DNA of 64,000 bases from Nitrospirota bacterium (GCA_016936655.1 JAFGXL010000016.1:1-64000), one strand, 5' to 3'. Counted from the first letter of the stretch, positions 1 through 9,732 are shown. The notes: generated from the sequence alone by a model not told the origin. A program made the numbers and translations.

Positions 1-1
1 C

Positions 2-205
2 AAAAGATACGGCAATGTGATACTTTCGGGCGGACTCTGCTCTGATAACATACAAAAGGCTATAGCCTGGGTCAGCCCATATGGTGTGGATGCAAGCAGC
101 GGACTCGAAAAGAGCAAAGGCAGAAAAGATTATGAAAAGCTCAAGACATTTATCGCAAAAGCTAAGGCCTGCGCTTCCCAGAACACACACGTATTACCGT
201 CTTGA
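2..205 (+). CDS. trpF: Phosphoribosylanthranilate isomerase, C-terminal part (truncated by the window edge)
   Basis: Only the last 67 codons are in the window; the reading frame is open from base 2. The protein catalyses the isomerisation of phosphoribosylanthranilate in tryptophan synthesis. The residues seen match the end of the family's TIM barrel: a VILSGGL phosphate-binding strand-loop, then a [10 protein letters not shown] loop (family usual: GVDVSSGVE), then a basic C-terminal helix containing KGRKDYEKL. The gene ends with TGA at 203-205 and overlaps the convergent queF by 44 bases. The rest of a trp operon would lie to the left. Family assignment is fairly sure despite the short length. 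Confidence 0.8.
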   Translation, partial: KRYGNVILSGGLCSDNIQKAIAWVSPYGVDASSGLEKSKGRKDYEKLKTFIAKAKACASQNTHVLPS

Positions 206-539
206 CATTGCCTCTTGCATTAAAATCCCCTGTCACTTCTAAAAAACGCGGCTTTAGCAGCTTATGCAGTTCTGTATAGATCAGATTTGTAACCTCTTCG
301 TGCGAAATATGTCTGTCCCTGAATGAGTTTAGATATAGCTTGAGCGCTTTGAGCTCAACGATCTTTTTATTTGGTATGTATCTTAAAGCAATGGTCGCAA
401 AGTCAGGATATCCGGATCTTGGGCATAAACAGGTAAACTCAGGAAAGGATATGTTTATCTCATAGTCACGCTCAGGGTTCGGGTTGTCCCATATTTCGAG
501 AGATGCCTTTTCTATAGCCTTTTCACCGTAACGCTTCAT
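162..539 (-). CDS. queF: NADPH-dependent 7-cyano-7-deazaguanine (preQ0) reductase QueF
   Basis: This enzyme reduces the nitrile of preQ0 to the aminomethyl group of preQ1 in queuosine tRNA modification. The 125-residue length fits the short, unimodular QueF type. The motif [13 protein letters not shown] holds the likely catalytic Cys39 that forms the thioimide with substrate, with Asp46 after it. The QueF motif region [15 protein letters not shown] follows, then HISHEE (His80, Glu81) for substrate binding, and [11 protein letters not shown] near the C terminus. I chose the ATG at 537-539, just after the msbA stop, because the protein then begins [10 protein letters not shown]; longer readings run into msbA coding sequence. 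It lies one base downstream of msbA on the same strand and is probably co-transcribed. Its 3' end overlaps trpF by 44 bases. Confidence 0.93.
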   Translation of the reverse strand: MKRYGEKAIEKASLEIWDNPNPERDYEINISFPEFTCLCPRSGYPDFATIALRYIPNKKIVELKALKLYLNSFRDRHISHEEVTNLIYTELHKLLKPRFLEVTGDFNARGNVKTVIRVCSGKRRP

Positions 540-540
540 C

Positions 541-2316
541 TTATCCCCCCTCTTTATCAGCAAACTGCATCCTGTATAGCTCTTTGTATGTACTGTTTTT
601 TGATAGCAGCTCTTCATGTGTTCCCTGCTCAATAATCATTCCCCTATCCATCACAACTATCCTTGATGCCTTCTGTATGGTTGACAGCCTGTGAGCAATA
701 ACAATGGTTGTCCTGTTCTGCATTAGCATTTCGAGCGCCTTCTGCACATGATGCTCTGACTCTATGTCGAGTGATGAGGTCGCTTCATCAAGAATAAGTA
801 TTGAAGGATTCCTCAGTATTGCCCTAGCTATCGTTAGCCTCTGCTTCTGTCCGCCAGAGAGCTTGAGTCCGCGCTCACCTATTTGTGAGTTGTATCCTTC
901 CGGCTGCTCAGTAATAAAGTCATGCGCAAAAGCAGCCTTTGCAGCAGCTATCACATCTTCATCAGATGCATCAGGCCTGCCGTAGCGAATATTTGCCATT
1001 ATTGTGTCATCAAATAGCACAACATCCTGGGTAACAATGCCGAGACTGCTTCTGAGCGATTCGAGAGAAAGATCTTTTATATTTATGCTGTCAATTGCTA
1101 CAGTGCCGTCTGAAGGTTCCCAAAACCCTGCCACAATGTCAGCCAAAGTGCTTTTACCTGCGCCGCTGTATCCTACAAGCGCAATAATCTCGCCCTGCTT
1201 TATATCCAGATTAATATTCTTCAGAGCAAAATCAGCAGCCTCAGGGTATTTGAAAGAGACGCCTCTAATCGAGATTGCGCCTTTGATCTCTTTCTGTATG
1301 CCGCCTTGCCGCTCTGTCTCCTGAAGCATTATACTCCTGATCCTGTCGATAATATTTCTGGACTGCTGGAAGTTGTTATGCACGCGGCTAAGTCGTTTGA
1401 GCGGAGTGTAGATCATAAGAATGGCAGCAACAAAAGAGAAGAAGGTGCTCGCACTCATCTCTCCGGAGGCTATAAGGCTGCTGCCGTAAAATAAAATTAT
1501 AGCAATGCCTATGCCTCCAAACACTTCAGCTATTAGTGAAGAAAATTCCGTGATCCTTGTTTCACGCATCGAATTTCTGTAGTGTTCAGCGAGAGTATCA
1601 TCATAACGCCGGGACATCTCTTTACCCATTGTGAAGGCCTTTATTATCTTCATGCCCTGGAGACTTTCATGCAGTATGGTGGTCACTTTTGATATCAATA
1701 TTCTTGTCTGTAAGCTGGTCTTCTTCATCCTTTTGCCAAGAGATGCTATGCCATAGACAATAAGTGGAATTACAAAAAAAGAGATTAATGCAAGATCCCA
1801 TCTCCTGTATATGGCAACAGCAGCAAGCACAACAACAGTGCCGCCCTCGACGAACATATCCTTGATTGTGAATGCAACGGTTTTATTAAGCAAATCAATA
1901 TCGTTTAGTACTTTTGAAATTATTGTGCCTGTGGATGAGTTTGTATAAAACGAGTGCGGAAGTTTAAGGAGCTTCTCATAAATTTCATAGCGTATAAAAC
2001 GGGTCATTTTTGATCCGATAGAGCTCATTAAATAATTGGCAAAAAAGGTGAATATGCCCCTTAGCAGAAACAGGCTGATGACACCAGCAGGCAGTATGTA
2101 GAGCATATTGGCCATTTTGTCTATGAACAGGGTGTCAAGAGCAGGCTTAATGAGCCATGCGATAGCTCCGTTTATGCCCGATAGCACGAGGCTGCACAAT
2201 ACAGCAGCAATCAAGCGCCAAATGTGTGGGCTGGAGAGCTGAAGCAATACAGTCAGATCCTGCTGCCAGTTGGCAGCAGCATAATTCCTTAAAATATCGT
2301 CTAATTTTTTGTTCAT
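541..2316 (-). CDS. msbA: Lipid A/LPS export ABC transporter, MsbA type (fused permease and ATPase)
   Basis: A 591-residue half-transporter that works as an inner-membrane homodimer, flipping lipid A-core from the cytoplasmic to the periplasmic leaflet. The N-terminal 330 residues hold about six membrane segments. The ATPase domain follows, with Walker [10 protein letters not shown] near residue 381, the ABC signature [14 protein letters not shown] near 485, and Walker [13 protein letters not shown] near 506 followed by the His-loop IVIAHRLST. Length and architecture match MsbA (about 580 residues). An AGGGAA ribosome site precedes the ATG. Several homologous exporters share this fold, so the substrate is inferred from the family likeness and from the LPS glycosyltransferases next door. 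queF follows directly on the same strand. Confidence 0.87.
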   Translation of the reverse strand: MNKKLDDILRNYAAANWQQDLTVLLQLSSPHIWRLIAAVLCSLVLSGINGAIAWLIKPALDTLFIDKMANMLYILPAGVISLFLLRGIFTFFANYLMSSIGSKMTRFIRYEIYEKLLKLPHSFYTNSSTGTIISKVLNDIDLLNKTVAFTIKDMFVEGGTVVVLAAVAIYRRWDLALISFFVIPLIVYGIASLGKRMKKTSLQTRILISKVTTILHESLQGMKIIKAFTMGKEMSRRYDDTLAEHYRNSMRETRITEFSSLIAEVFGGIGIAIILFYGSSLIASGEMSASTFFSFVAAILMIYTPLKRLSRVHNNFQQSRNIIDRIRSIMLQETERQGGIQKEIKGAISIRGVSFKYPEAADFALKNINLDIKQGEIIALVGYSGAGKSTLADIVAGFWEPSDGTVAIDSINIKDLSLESLRSSLGIVTQDVVLFDDTIMANIRYGRPDASDEDVIAAAKAAFAHDFITEQPEGYNSQIGERGLKLSGGQKQRLTIARAILRNPSILILDEATSSLDIESEHHVQKALEMLMQNRTTIVIAHRLSTIQKASRIVVMDRGMIIEQGTHEELLSKNSTYKELYRMQFADKEGG

Positions 2317-2425
2317 AATAATTCCCTGGTTAATGTAGAATATACTTTAACATAATAAAGATATTGATTCCCATAAGGATTTCGGCATAATTAATCGTAG
2401 GTTGAATCAAAGGATATGGTGAAAA

Positions 2426-3190
2426 ATGCTCATAAAAATACCTGTTTCAGCAGCAATCATAACCAAAAACGAAGAGGCGAGATTAGGCCGTTGTCTGGAC
2501 AGTCTCGATTTTGTCGACGAGGTTGTGGTGCTCGACTCAGGGAGCAAGGATGGGACGGTTGAACTGGCAAGAAAAAAGGGCTGTATTGTTTATCAAGAGG
2601 ACTGGAAAGGGTATGGCCCTCAAAAAAATAGTGCCATTCAGAAATGCAGAAACAAGTGGGTGCTGATAGTTGATGCTGATGAAGTTATTCCAGAAAATAC
2701 CAAAAGCATTATAGCCAATGCTATAAAATCAGAAGGTATACAGGCTTACAGTGTTAGCAGAAAAAATTACTTCCATGACAGATGGATAAAAACATGTGGT
2801 TGGTGGCCTGATAGAGTTGTAAGACTTTTGCAAAAAGAGTCCGGCAGATTCGTAAACAATGTGCATGAAGAGTGGGTTGTCAAAGGTGAAACAACGGCCC
2901 TTGATGCTTTTATAGAACATTACAGTTATAACAATTATTCTGAAATGCTGCAAAAAATGGATGTCTACTCATCAATGTCAGCAAAAGCGCTCTATGAATC
3001 CGGCAAAAGAGTGAATTGCCTGGCTCCGTTTTCTCATGGACTGGCCATGTTTATCAAAGCGTATGTAATAAGAAAGGGATTTCTTGACGGGATCGACGGC
3101 TTTATCATATCAATCGTACATTCAGGCGCCTCTTTTTTAAAGTATGCTAAACTTATGGAAATATGGAAGATGGTTAATGCTAAAAAATAG
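2426..3190 (+). CDS. Family 2 glycosyltransferase, WaaE/KdtX-like LPS core glucosyltransferase
   Basis: A 254-residue cytoplasmic GT-A enzyme. The start shows the family 2 nucleotide-binding strand (SAAIITKNEEARLGRCLDSL) and a DSGSKDGT loop. Near residue 75 there is a DADEVIP motif for metal and sugar-nucleotide binding, and WWPDRVVRLL follows around residue 128, typical of the WaaE/KdtX subgroup that adds a beta-glucose to the LPS inner core. No membrane anchor is evident. It is transcribed away from msbA from a 109-base divergent gap, in keeping with a role in LPS core assembly. The exact acceptor is not readable from the sequence. Confidence 0.8.
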   Translation: MLIKIPVSAAIITKNEEARLGRCLDSLDFVDEVVVLDSGSKDGTVELARKKGCIVYQEDWKGYGPQKNSAIQKCRNKWVLIVDADEVIPENTKSIIANAIKSEGIQAYSVSRKNYFHDRWIKTCGWWPDRVVRLLQKESGRFVNNVHEEWVVKGETTALDAFIEHYSYNNYSEMLQKMDVYSSMSAKALYESGKRVNCLAPFSHGLAMFIKAYVIRKGFLDGIDGFIISIVHSGASFLKYAKLMEIWKMVNAKK

Positions 3191-3221
3191 GTTATATTTT
3201 ATTGAATGGTTAAATTTTTAA

Positions 3222-4328
3222 CTAGCTAACATCGGCTTGACCTATCGCAAGAATTAGAGCAAATAAAAGTCCATGCTCTGTGTGCATGGTAGTATTAAGA
3301 AATCCGACTCCTAATGTAATTATTAGTGCTCCAACTGCTGCTTCACTTAATGAATTTAGCTTAAGTCCTGAAACAGCAGATTTTATTGACATAAATATTA
3401 ACAACAATAAAGACAAAGCTCCTATCATCCCGAATTGCGCGATTATGTTTAGGTAAAGGTTGTGGGCATGGGATCCTGATTGTGATTTGCTATGGAATCT
3501 AAAATGCTTTGCTCCAACTCCTATGATTGGGTTTGTCTTAAACATATTCCATGCATCTTCCCATATGTCAATTCGTTCTTGAACTGATCTAGATGAAAAA
3601 GATATGTCTTTTTGAAAGAGAATTAAATTATTTGACACTGTAATAGTTATACCTATGATGATAAATAATGTAATTATATGTATACCGATTCTATTGTTTT
3701 TTGCTAAAGCAATTATTGTAAAAAGAGCTACAATGCAAAAAACTATGGCTGCTCTAGAACCGCTGAGAATTAGTGCTATTAGGTTGATTGTGCTTAAAAG
3801 GACTGCAGAAAGAACCTGAAGAAAACTATTAAAGATATTCTTGATAAATAGCGGAATCGTCATTGCTATGACAAGGCTTAGATAAATTGCTGAATGGTTT
3901 ACATGTCCTACAGAGTTAAGCTCAATATTTGTTGCATTTTGGTTAAATAAGTTTGTAATTCCCCATGCTGAAGCAATTGATGTCGAAATAATTATTCCAA
4001 AGATAATAATAAGTATAGATTTTTTATCAGAAAAGTCTGAGGACACAATAACGAATATTAAATACATTTTGGCAAAATCTAGGCTTCCTTTTAATGCAAG
4101 AGTTGGATCAGAAGCGAATGCGGCAGATAAGGCTGAAGATATAATTAATGCTACAAAACCTAACCTGGCGTCTCTTAGTAAAAGTGTTTTTGCAAGATCT
4201 TTTTTATTGAGATGACTAATGAAGAATAAAATAGATGCTATTCCCAAAAAAAGGTTTTTAGGTGATTCAAATATAGGGATAGCTAATATGCATAGCAACA
4301 GTGAATACCAAGTTATAGTCTTTAACAT
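3222..4328 (-). CDS. O-antigen ligase/polymerase family membrane protein (Wzy_C domain)
   Basis: A 368-residue, very hydrophobic protein with about ten or more predicted membrane helices. The diagnostic feature is the large periplasmic loop before the last helices, with GVGAKHFR and then SGSHAHNLYL, the H-x-H-N motif of the Wzy_C/WaaL superfamily. These enzymes transfer or polymerise undecaprenyl-linked glycans in the periplasm. Ligase and polymerase cannot be told apart from this. The gene sits in a block of LPS glycosyltransferases, so WaaL-type ligation to lipid A-core is the better guess. The coding sequence is visibly AT-rich compared with msbA and later genes. Confidence 0.8.
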   Translation of the reverse strand: MLKTITWYSLLLCILAIPIFESPKNLFLGIASILFFISHLNKKDLAKTLLLRDARLGFVALIISSALSAAFASDPTLALKGSLDFAKMYLIFVIVSSDFSDKKSILIIIFGIIISTSIASAWGITNLFNQNATNIELNSVGHVNHSAIYLSLVIAMTIPLFIKNIFNSFLQVLSAVLLSTINLIALILSGSRAAIVFCIVALFTIIALAKNNRIGIHIITLFIIIGITITVSNNLILFQKDISFSSRSVQERIDIWEDAWNMFKTNPIIGVGAKHFRFHSKSQSGSHAHNLYLNIIAQFGMIGALSLLLLIFMSIKSAVSGLKLNSLSEAAVGALIITLGVGFLNTTMHTEHGLLFALILAIGQADVS

Positions 4329-4410
4329 ATATGTATATAATTAACCATTTGAATTGTTTGACATAGTATAATAGCATTTTTATATAATTTAGCTCAGGTT
4401 AATATCTAGA

Positions 4411-5058
4411 ATGATAAAAGTTGAATACATATTATTCAGAACACGCTCTGATCGAGCGGAATATATTGCAAAGAAGTTTGATAATTATTTAAAGGGAAAG
4501 ATTATTGATGTTGGTTGCGACAAGGCATTGCTTAGAGAGCTTTTGCCTGAGGCTGAGTATATAGGAATTGATATTGGGGGGGATCCTGATATTGTTTTGA
4601 ATTTGGAGCAGGCTGATAAACTGCCGTTCGATAATAGTTCTTTTGATTGCGTTATTTGTTCAGATGTTCTTGAACATCTGAACAACTTTCATATTATATT
4701 CGATGAGCTTATAAGAATTTCTAAAAAATATATAATTATTTCATTGCCAAATAACTGGCGTGAAGCTCGCAGGGTTATTTCTAGAGGTAAAGGATCAATT
4801 GTACATTATGGGTTGCCTTCTAATCCATCAAAAGATAGGCATAAGTGGTTTTTCAGTTTTTCTGAGGCGTTGAAGTTTATTAATTCGAAACTAGATTTTC
4901 ACCCAATTAAGCTGGTTGAAGCTTATGCTGCTGAAAAATCGAAAATATTCCCTATTAGATATATCAGGCGGTTAAGGTATCCTTGCCAGGAGCATTATTT
5001 AAACAGATACGCCCATACTTTATGGGTTGTCCTTGAAAAAGCAACAAAAAAGATTTAA
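4411..5058 (+). CDS. Class I SAM-dependent methyltransferase
   Basis: A 215-residue soluble protein with a Rossmann methyltransferase core. Motif I is IIDVGCDKALLREL near residue 31, the acidic end of strand 2 is YIGIDIGG, and motif IV is CVICSDVLEHL, the usual Methyltransf_11 pattern. The C-terminal third is basic (KIFPIRYIRRLRY) and may contact a lipid-linked or polymeric substrate. It stands alone on the plus strand between two minus-strand surface-glycan genes, so methylation of a surface sugar is plausible but is inference. Its stop is immediately next to the stop of the convergent CgeB-like gene. No ribosome site stands out. Confidence 0.75.
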   Translation: MIKVEYILFRTRSDRAEYIAKKFDNYLKGKIIDVGCDKALLRELLPEAEYIGIDIGGDPDIVLNLEQADKLPFDNSSFDCVICSDVLEHLNNFHIIFDELIRISKKYIIISLPNNWREARRVISRGKGSIVHYGLPSNPSKDRHKWFFSFSEALKFINSKLDFHPIKLVEAYAAEKSKIFPIRYIRRLRYPCQEHYLNRYAHTLWVVLEKATKKI

Positions 5059-6042
5059 TCAAATACCGCAGATCGAGAACATTTCTTCCAAGCGGTTTTT
5101 ATATGTATGAATGGCATGAGATTTTGAATATGCTGCTTTTGCGATATTTATATGTGAATTAAAATTATCAAGAATGTAGCGTAGTCTACCACGTAGCTCA
5201 TCGATATTTTTGTAGAGGATAATTTCTTTGTCAGGAGTATATAATTGCGGGATTTCTTCTTTCCAGTCTGAAATTTGAATTGCTCCACAGGCAGGGGTTT
5301 CGAAAACTCTCGGGTTTACGCCATAATTCCACTTTCCGTACCAGGAATGAATATTTAATACGATTTTTGACTTATTAAAAATAACCGCCATCTCGTTAGG
5401 TGTAAAAAAACCGTCTTTCACAATATTTTTGTGTAGATTGGATTTTGATGGAAGCTTTTTAGCCCATGGCCCGAACAGAGAAATATCAAAGTCGTCTGCA
5501 AGATTTTCTATAATAGCTTGTCGTGTTGGTCCCCAATCTCCAGCAAAACAAATATCGTATTCCTTGTCCTGCATGCCTAAATCAGTGTGTATTGCAGGAT
5601 AACATCCGACAGGTAGGTAAAATGCATTTTTAATTCCAGCATTTTTATAATCAGGTATACAACCCTTTGCATTAGTGAAGTAAAAATCATAAGCCGCGGC
5701 ATTATTAAGGGAACGCTTTAGTTGAAATGGATCATTGAGCCACCAGCACATTGTAGCTATTCCTAATGATTTGAGTTTTAGTATAGTATTTATATCATGA
5801 TCAAATCCAAATATTGTTAGAAATATATCTGGTTTATAAATTTGAGCAGCAATTAGAAGTTTTTTATTTATTTGTGAAATAAAAAAGGCGCTATTTATTT
5901 TTTTTGTAATTTTTGAATAGATCGATGTTGCTCCAAAATTGAATAATATTACTTCGTGCCCCATTTTCATGAGGGTATTGTATACAAAAAAATTCATTGG
6001 TACTGTTTTTAGGTGTCCTGGTACTGACAATAATATTTTCAT
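5059..6042 (-). CDS. CgeB-like glycosyltransferase (GT-B fold, spore-coat-type family)
   Basis: A 327-residue protein related to the CgeB/DUF3880 group. The N-terminal half begins MKILLSVPGHLKT and has the segment KPDIFLTIFGFD. The C-terminal half has the sugar-nucleotide-binding region with NPRVFETPACGAIQISD and then FYTPDKE-like residues (LYTPDKEIILY), the pattern of the Glyco_trans_1_2 domain. It is expected to act in the cytoplasm on a lipid-linked or core oligosaccharide. It lies 61 bases downstream of the GT4 gene at 6104-7192 on the same strand, probably in the same transcript as the three glycosyltransferases up to 9463. Substrate unknown. Confidence 0.75.
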   Translation of the reverse strand: MKILLSVPGHLKTVPMNFFVYNTLMKMGHEVILFNFGATSIYSKITKKINSAFFISQINKKLLIAAQIYKPDIFLTIFGFDHDINTILKLKSLGIATMCWWLNDPFQLKRSLNNAAAYDFYFTNAKGCIPDYKNAGIKNAFYLPVGCYPAIHTDLGMQDKEYDICFAGDWGPTRQAIIENLADDFDISLFGPWAKKLPSKSNLHKNIVKDGFFTPNEMAVIFNKSKIVLNIHSWYGKWNYGVNPRVFETPACGAIQISDWKEEIPQLYTPDKEIILYKNIDELRGRLRYILDNFNSHINIAKAAYSKSHAIHTYKNRLEEMFSICGI

Positions 6043-6103
6043 TTATCTCCTTAAACAAGAGGTTATAGCGGATGCTTTTATTTTGCAAAGATTTGTTGTT
6101 TAC

Positions 6104-7192
6104 TTAATAAGTATTTAAAAGTTTTTTATATAGTTTTTCGATTTTGTCAAGCATTGAATCAAAAGAGTAGTTTGATATTACGAGTTGCCTACCATTTTTA
6201 CCGAGAAAATTTCTTAGATCAGGATTGTTATGCAGTCTTAGGATTGCATCTGATAAAAGAGCCGGTTTTTTTGCGTGTATGAGCAGTCCTGTTTGCTCAT
6301 TTATAATAATTTCATTTATAGCGCCGGCATCCGAAGCTATTACCGGGCGACGCATTGACAGCGCCTGAAGTAATGTCTGCGGAATCCCTTCGCTGGAATA
6401 TGACGGATGCACCAGGATATCGATTGTGGAAAGCAGATTAGGTATGTCATCTCGATGTCCAAGCATTGCAACATGCTTTTCAAGCTCAAATTGTGAGATC
6501 AGATTTTTTATGTTCTCTTTCTGAGGGCCGTCGCCTACTATTAAGAATAAGGCATTGTTGAGTTTATCTTTGAGCAGCGCGGCTGCTTTTAAAAAGTATT
6601 CATGTCCTTTCCAGCTTCTTAATACACCGACCATGCCAATAGTAAATTTCCTCTGGAAATCCCGTTGCTGATATTTTTTCGGATCGAACTCGTCCAGATC
6701 AACTCCTGTTGGTACGGAAACAATTTTATGCGCAGGAAATTCGTTATGTTCCACCATTGTATTTTTAATCATCTCGCCGGTGGTCATAATCATATCGGTC
6801 ATATGTGTGTATAGTATTTTATTGAGAATAAATCTGCTTATTGGCACTGAAATATGTCTTGTGCGTACTACTTTTATGTCTTTGCAGAGCAGTTTTGCCG
6901 TGCATGATGCCACCCAGCTGTCTGATGAACTGTGGGTGTTGATGATATCAGGTTTGTTTTGTGTAAGCAAAGAACGCATTTTTATATAAGAAAAAGGGTT
7001 TTTTTTCTGAAATTTAAATGGCAGTGTTTTTATTCCGGCAGCTATTGAGCGTTTATAAAGTTTGCCGGATTCAGGCGTAGCTATTATGACTTTGTAACCT
7101 CTTTTGATCATTCCGAGCGATTCACGCAGGATTCTTATCTCCTGGCCACCCCATCCTGTAGATGATTCAGTATGAAGTATGGTAATGATCAT
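6104..7192 (-). CDS. Family 4 glycosyltransferase (GT-B)
   Basis: A 362-residue protein. The N-terminal domain begins with a GWGGQEIRILRE loop (acceptor side). The C-terminal donor domain has IGMVGVLRSWKGHEYFLKAA, GDGPQKENI, and the family signature HPSYSSEGIPQTLLQALSM around residue 270, whose Glu is the usual donor-ribose/phosphate contact. The C-terminal PVIASDAGAINEII is also typical. It probably adds a sugar in LPS core or O-antigen assembly at the cytoplasmic face of the inner membrane. Its start overlaps the 3' end of the GT9 gene by 4 bases, so translation is likely coupled. Confidence 0.85.
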   Translation of the reverse strand: MIITILHTESSTGWGGQEIRILRESLGMIKRGYKVIIATPESGKLYKRSIAAGIKTLPFKFQKKNPFSYIKMRSLLTQNKPDIINTHSSSDSWVASCTAKLLCKDIKVVRTRHISVPISRFILNKILYTHMTDMIMTTGEMIKNTMVEHNEFPAHKIVSVPTGVDLDEFDPKKYQQRDFQRKFTIGMVGVLRSWKGHEYFLKAAALLKDKLNNALFLIVGDGPQKENIKNLISQFELEKHVAMLGHRDDIPNLLSTIDILVHPSYSSEGIPQTLLQALSMRRPVIASDAGAINEIIINEQTGLLIHAKKPALLSDAILRLHNNPDLRNFLGKNGRQLVISNYSFDSMLDKIEKLYKKLLNTY

Positions 7193-8349
7193 CTTGATCT
7201 TTCCATAAGTTTTGTTTTAATAATTGATTTTACTTCATCTGGTGAAATTTCGTATAGGCAATTAGATATTTTTGTTCCATTACAACCATCTTTTCTGCAT
7301 GGGATGCATGCCCAGTCTTTTTGGATAATTGTGTGGATCCCAAAGCACATATTCTTAGTATATGGGAATAATATGGAAGAGTCATCAGAGTGTTCGGGTG
7401 ATTTATTGGGTCTGGATGTGATTATATTGTTGTCCCATGGCCCCCAGTTCAAGGCACAACTGGGGCCAAACAAGGCAAGTACAGGGGTGCCTACTGCTGC
7501 TGCAATATGCATTGGTGCAGAATCGACTCCTAAAAATAAATCTGATGCTTTAGATATTGTGCCAAGCTGTTGTAAGGTAGTACGGCCGGATAAATTTATG
7601 ATTTTGTCTGTTGGTTGTGTTAAGGACAAAATATTTTTAATTCTTTTGATTTCTTTCTCATCTTTTGAAGAGGTTAGGATAACAGTGATTTCATTGTTAG
7701 CTGCCCATTGCAGCACTTCTGCCATGTATTCATCCTTCCAACATTTGAAAAGCCATCGTGATGTAGGGTGCACATGAATAATTGGTGTGTCTAGAGTAAT
7801 TTTGTGGTTTTTAAATAAATTTTGAAGCCAATCTTTCCCGGATTCACAGTCAGTAAAGGTTACGGTGTAATTTATGGGCTTGATGCCATATTTTTCAACA
7901 ACTTGAAGATTTTGGATGACCATGTGTTGGTCTCTATTTGGGGTGCTAGGGTGTGTGTATAGATATTTTTTCCCAGGGAACCCTTCCTTGGATTCAATCC
8001 CAAGTCTGTATCGAGCACCTGATATAAGTGAAATAATTGCTGCTCTGTCGCCGCCAGTTAGGTCAATGCTCATATCGAAAGCTTGTCGCCGAATATATCG
8101 AAGAAATTGAGCTTCTTTTAACAATCTGATAGGATAACTGTAATGCTTAATTTCTCTTTGAAATGTGATAATTATATCAATATCCTGATTGCATTTAAGT
8201 GCGTCTTCAGTTCCTGAGTTTACAACGGCTGATATTTCTGCTGTCGGGAATTTTTGTCTCAAGGCTTTGAAAACTGGTGTAGTTAAAAGCACATCTCCAA
8301 TATGGCGAAGTTTAATCACAACTATTTTGTTTATATTGTTAAATGTCAT
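7189..8349 (-). CDS. Family 9 glycosyltransferase, LPS heptosyltransferase-like (WaaQ/RfaQ group)
   Basis: A 386-residue GT-B protein. The start KIVVIKLRHIGDVLLTTPVFKAL holds the R-x-G-D acceptor motif of the ADP-heptose:LPS heptosyltransferases. The donor half has NLSGRTTLQQLGTISKASDLF and the signature GVDSAPMHIAAAVGTPVLALFGP. The sequence most resembles the heptosyltransferase III/WaaQ group. A Cys-rich C-terminal stretch (CIPCRKDGC) is common in this family. It sits in an overlapping run of glycosyltransferases: 11-base overlap with the upstream gene and 4-base overlap with the downstream one. Other GT9 members use other sugars, so heptose is the default inference. Confidence 0.85.
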   Translation of the reverse strand: MTFNNINKIVVIKLRHIGDVLLTTPVFKALRQKFPTAEISAVVNSGTEDALKCNQDIDIIITFQREIKHYSYPIRLLKEAQFLRYIRRQAFDMSIDLTGGDRAAIISLISGARYRLGIESKEGFPGKKYLYTHPSTPNRDQHMVIQNLQVVEKYGIKPINYTVTFTDCESGKDWLQNLFKNHKITLDTPIIHVHPTSRWLFKCWKDEYMAEVLQWAANNEITVILTSSKDEKEIKRIKNILSLTQPTDKIINLSGRTTLQQLGTISKASDLFLGVDSAPMHIAAAVGTPVLALFGPSCALNWGPWDNNIITSRPNKSPEHSDDSSILFPYTKNMCFGIHTIIQKDWACIPCRKDGCNGTKISNCLYEISPDEVKSIIKTKLMERSR

Positions 8350-9463
8350 TCAATTTTCTTATTATTTCGATAAATTTAGCAGCAGCTTGCTGTATAGAAT
8401 ATTCTTTAGCTTTTTCTCCGGCTTTTGCCCCCATTGTCTCATGATTGCTAAGGCAAAGCAAAAGTTTGTCAGACAGCTCATTTTTATCATACATATTATC
8501 AAGAATGAATCCATTAATTCCATTTGCAATAATCTCAGCTGCCCCATTGTTTTTTGAAGTAATAACCGGCAGTCCGGATGCCATTGCCTCCAGGGTTGCA
8601 TTGCTGAAGGGATCGTAAAGCGTGGGCAGAATGAATATGTCTGATGCTGCATAAAATCTCTCGATCTCTTTTTGAGGTTCGATGAAAGTAATCATAGAGC
8701 TGATTCCGAGAGCATTGGCTAGCTTTGAGTACTCTTTTTTATCGCCTTTCCCAAGTACTAGAAGATGCAAATTAGAACAGTATGATTTGGCGGATGATAG
8801 TGCTTTTATAATTGTGGCAAGTCCTTTTCTTTTGAATTCTGAGCCTACAAGCAGTGCAACTCGTGCATCATGGTTGATGCCGTATTGATCACGGATTTTG
8901 GTCCGCCAGAGTTTTTTATTAGCTGGGTTAAATCTTGCCAGATCGACACCATTATAAATAACATGTATTTTTTCAGATTGTATAGAGTAGTGACGTATAA
9001 TCTGGTTCTTAACCATCTGTGAGTTCGCGATAATTACAGGAGTACTCTCAAAAAGTCTTTTCTCAATAAGCAGCATATGCATATGTAGAGGATTAAGATG
9101 GAAAGAGAGTTTTTTTAGTAGTGAAGCGTTTTCTCCTCTAATAGAAAGCCACTCTGCATGGCATCCTTCGCCGGCTCTGTATATGTCCTGACAGTCAGTA
9201 CGCTCAAAACTTATTATGCAAGCTCCGGATCTTATTGAGCGTACTGCTTTGCGGCAGCTCATTATAAAGCTGAGGTTAGATATGAATGACCCCAGTTTTA
9301 ACTGAAAAATCTTATGGAATAAAACTCCCGGTGTTGAGATCCATCTGTTAGAGAGAATATGGATTTCATGATCATTTTTCAGCTCATTAATGAGTGTGTT
9401 CATATAGAGCTCAGCTCCGCCATACTGGGCAAATTTCTTTTTTATGAAGTAGATTTTCCGCAT
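8339..9463 (-). CDS. Family 4 glycosyltransferase, WaaG-like LPS core glucosyltransferase
   Basis: A 374-residue GT-B enzyme. The N terminus MRKIYFIKKKFAQYGGAE holds the glycine-rich acceptor loop. The middle has GADKYRAGEGCHAEWL-like residues (IYRAGEGCHAEWL), a feature of WaaG proteins. The C-terminal half has LVGSEFKRKGL, ILPTLYDPFSNATLEAMASG, and PVITSKNNGAAEII. The LPTLYDPFSNA form of the donor motif is particularly WaaG-like. I start it at the ATG at 9461-9463, where the family N terminus begins. An upstream in-frame ATG at 9527-9529 would add 22 residues of no visible family likeness. Neither start has a good ribosome site. It heads the glycosyltransferase run. Confidence 0.83.
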   Translation of the reverse strand: MRKIYFIKKKFAQYGGAELYMNTLINELKNDHEIHILSNRWISTPGVLFHKIFQLKLGSFISNLSFIMSCRKAVRSIRSGACIISFERTDCQDIYRAGEGCHAEWLSIRGENASLLKKLSFHLNPLHMHMLLIEKRLFESTPVIIANSQMVKNQIIRHYSIQSEKIHVIYNGVDLARFNPANKKLWRTKIRDQYGINHDARVALLVGSEFKRKGLATIIKALSSAKSYCSNLHLLVLGKGDKKEYSKLANALGISSMITFIEPQKEIERFYAASDIFILPTLYDPFSNATLEAMASGLPVITSKNNGAAEIIANGINGFILDNMYDKNELSDKLLLCLSNHETMGAKAGEKAKEYSIQQAAAKFIEIIRKLNDI

Positions 9464-9645
9464 TATTGAAGGTCTTATTATATCAGATTCAGTGTGATGT
9501 TTATTGGAGCTGCAACTATGCTTAAACATTTTTATATGAATGGCTTTTTGTTTATGTAAAAATCTTATAGATTCCAGTGGCCTGTTCTGTTATAATTCTT
9601 CCAGACAGGTGTTAAGGCGGTGTCAGCTGGAGGCTAAAAAAATAA

Positions 9646-9675
9646 TTGACAAAGTCAGACCTCTTGCTGTACGAT
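9646..9675 (+). promoter_or_regulatory. Likely sigma-70-type promoter for speD
   Basis: A perfect -35 hexamer TTGACA (9646-9651) is followed after 18 bases by TACGAT (9670-9675), four of six matches to the -10 consensus. It lies about 57 bases before the speD start. The leader contains a small hairpin, CTCCTT-GT-AAGGAG (9680-9693), and then the GAGGGGGG ribosome site. Assigned from the consensus match only. Confidence 0.5.
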
Positions 9676-9732
9676 TAACTCCTTGTAAGGAGCTGACGGC
9701 TTCTTCGATTCTGAACTGAGGGGGGTAGAGAA

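Noticed and set aside
9676-9732. SAM riboswitch in the speD leader
   Set aside because: Only one small hairpin is visible and the length is too short for the SAM-I layout; conserved core bases are not seen.
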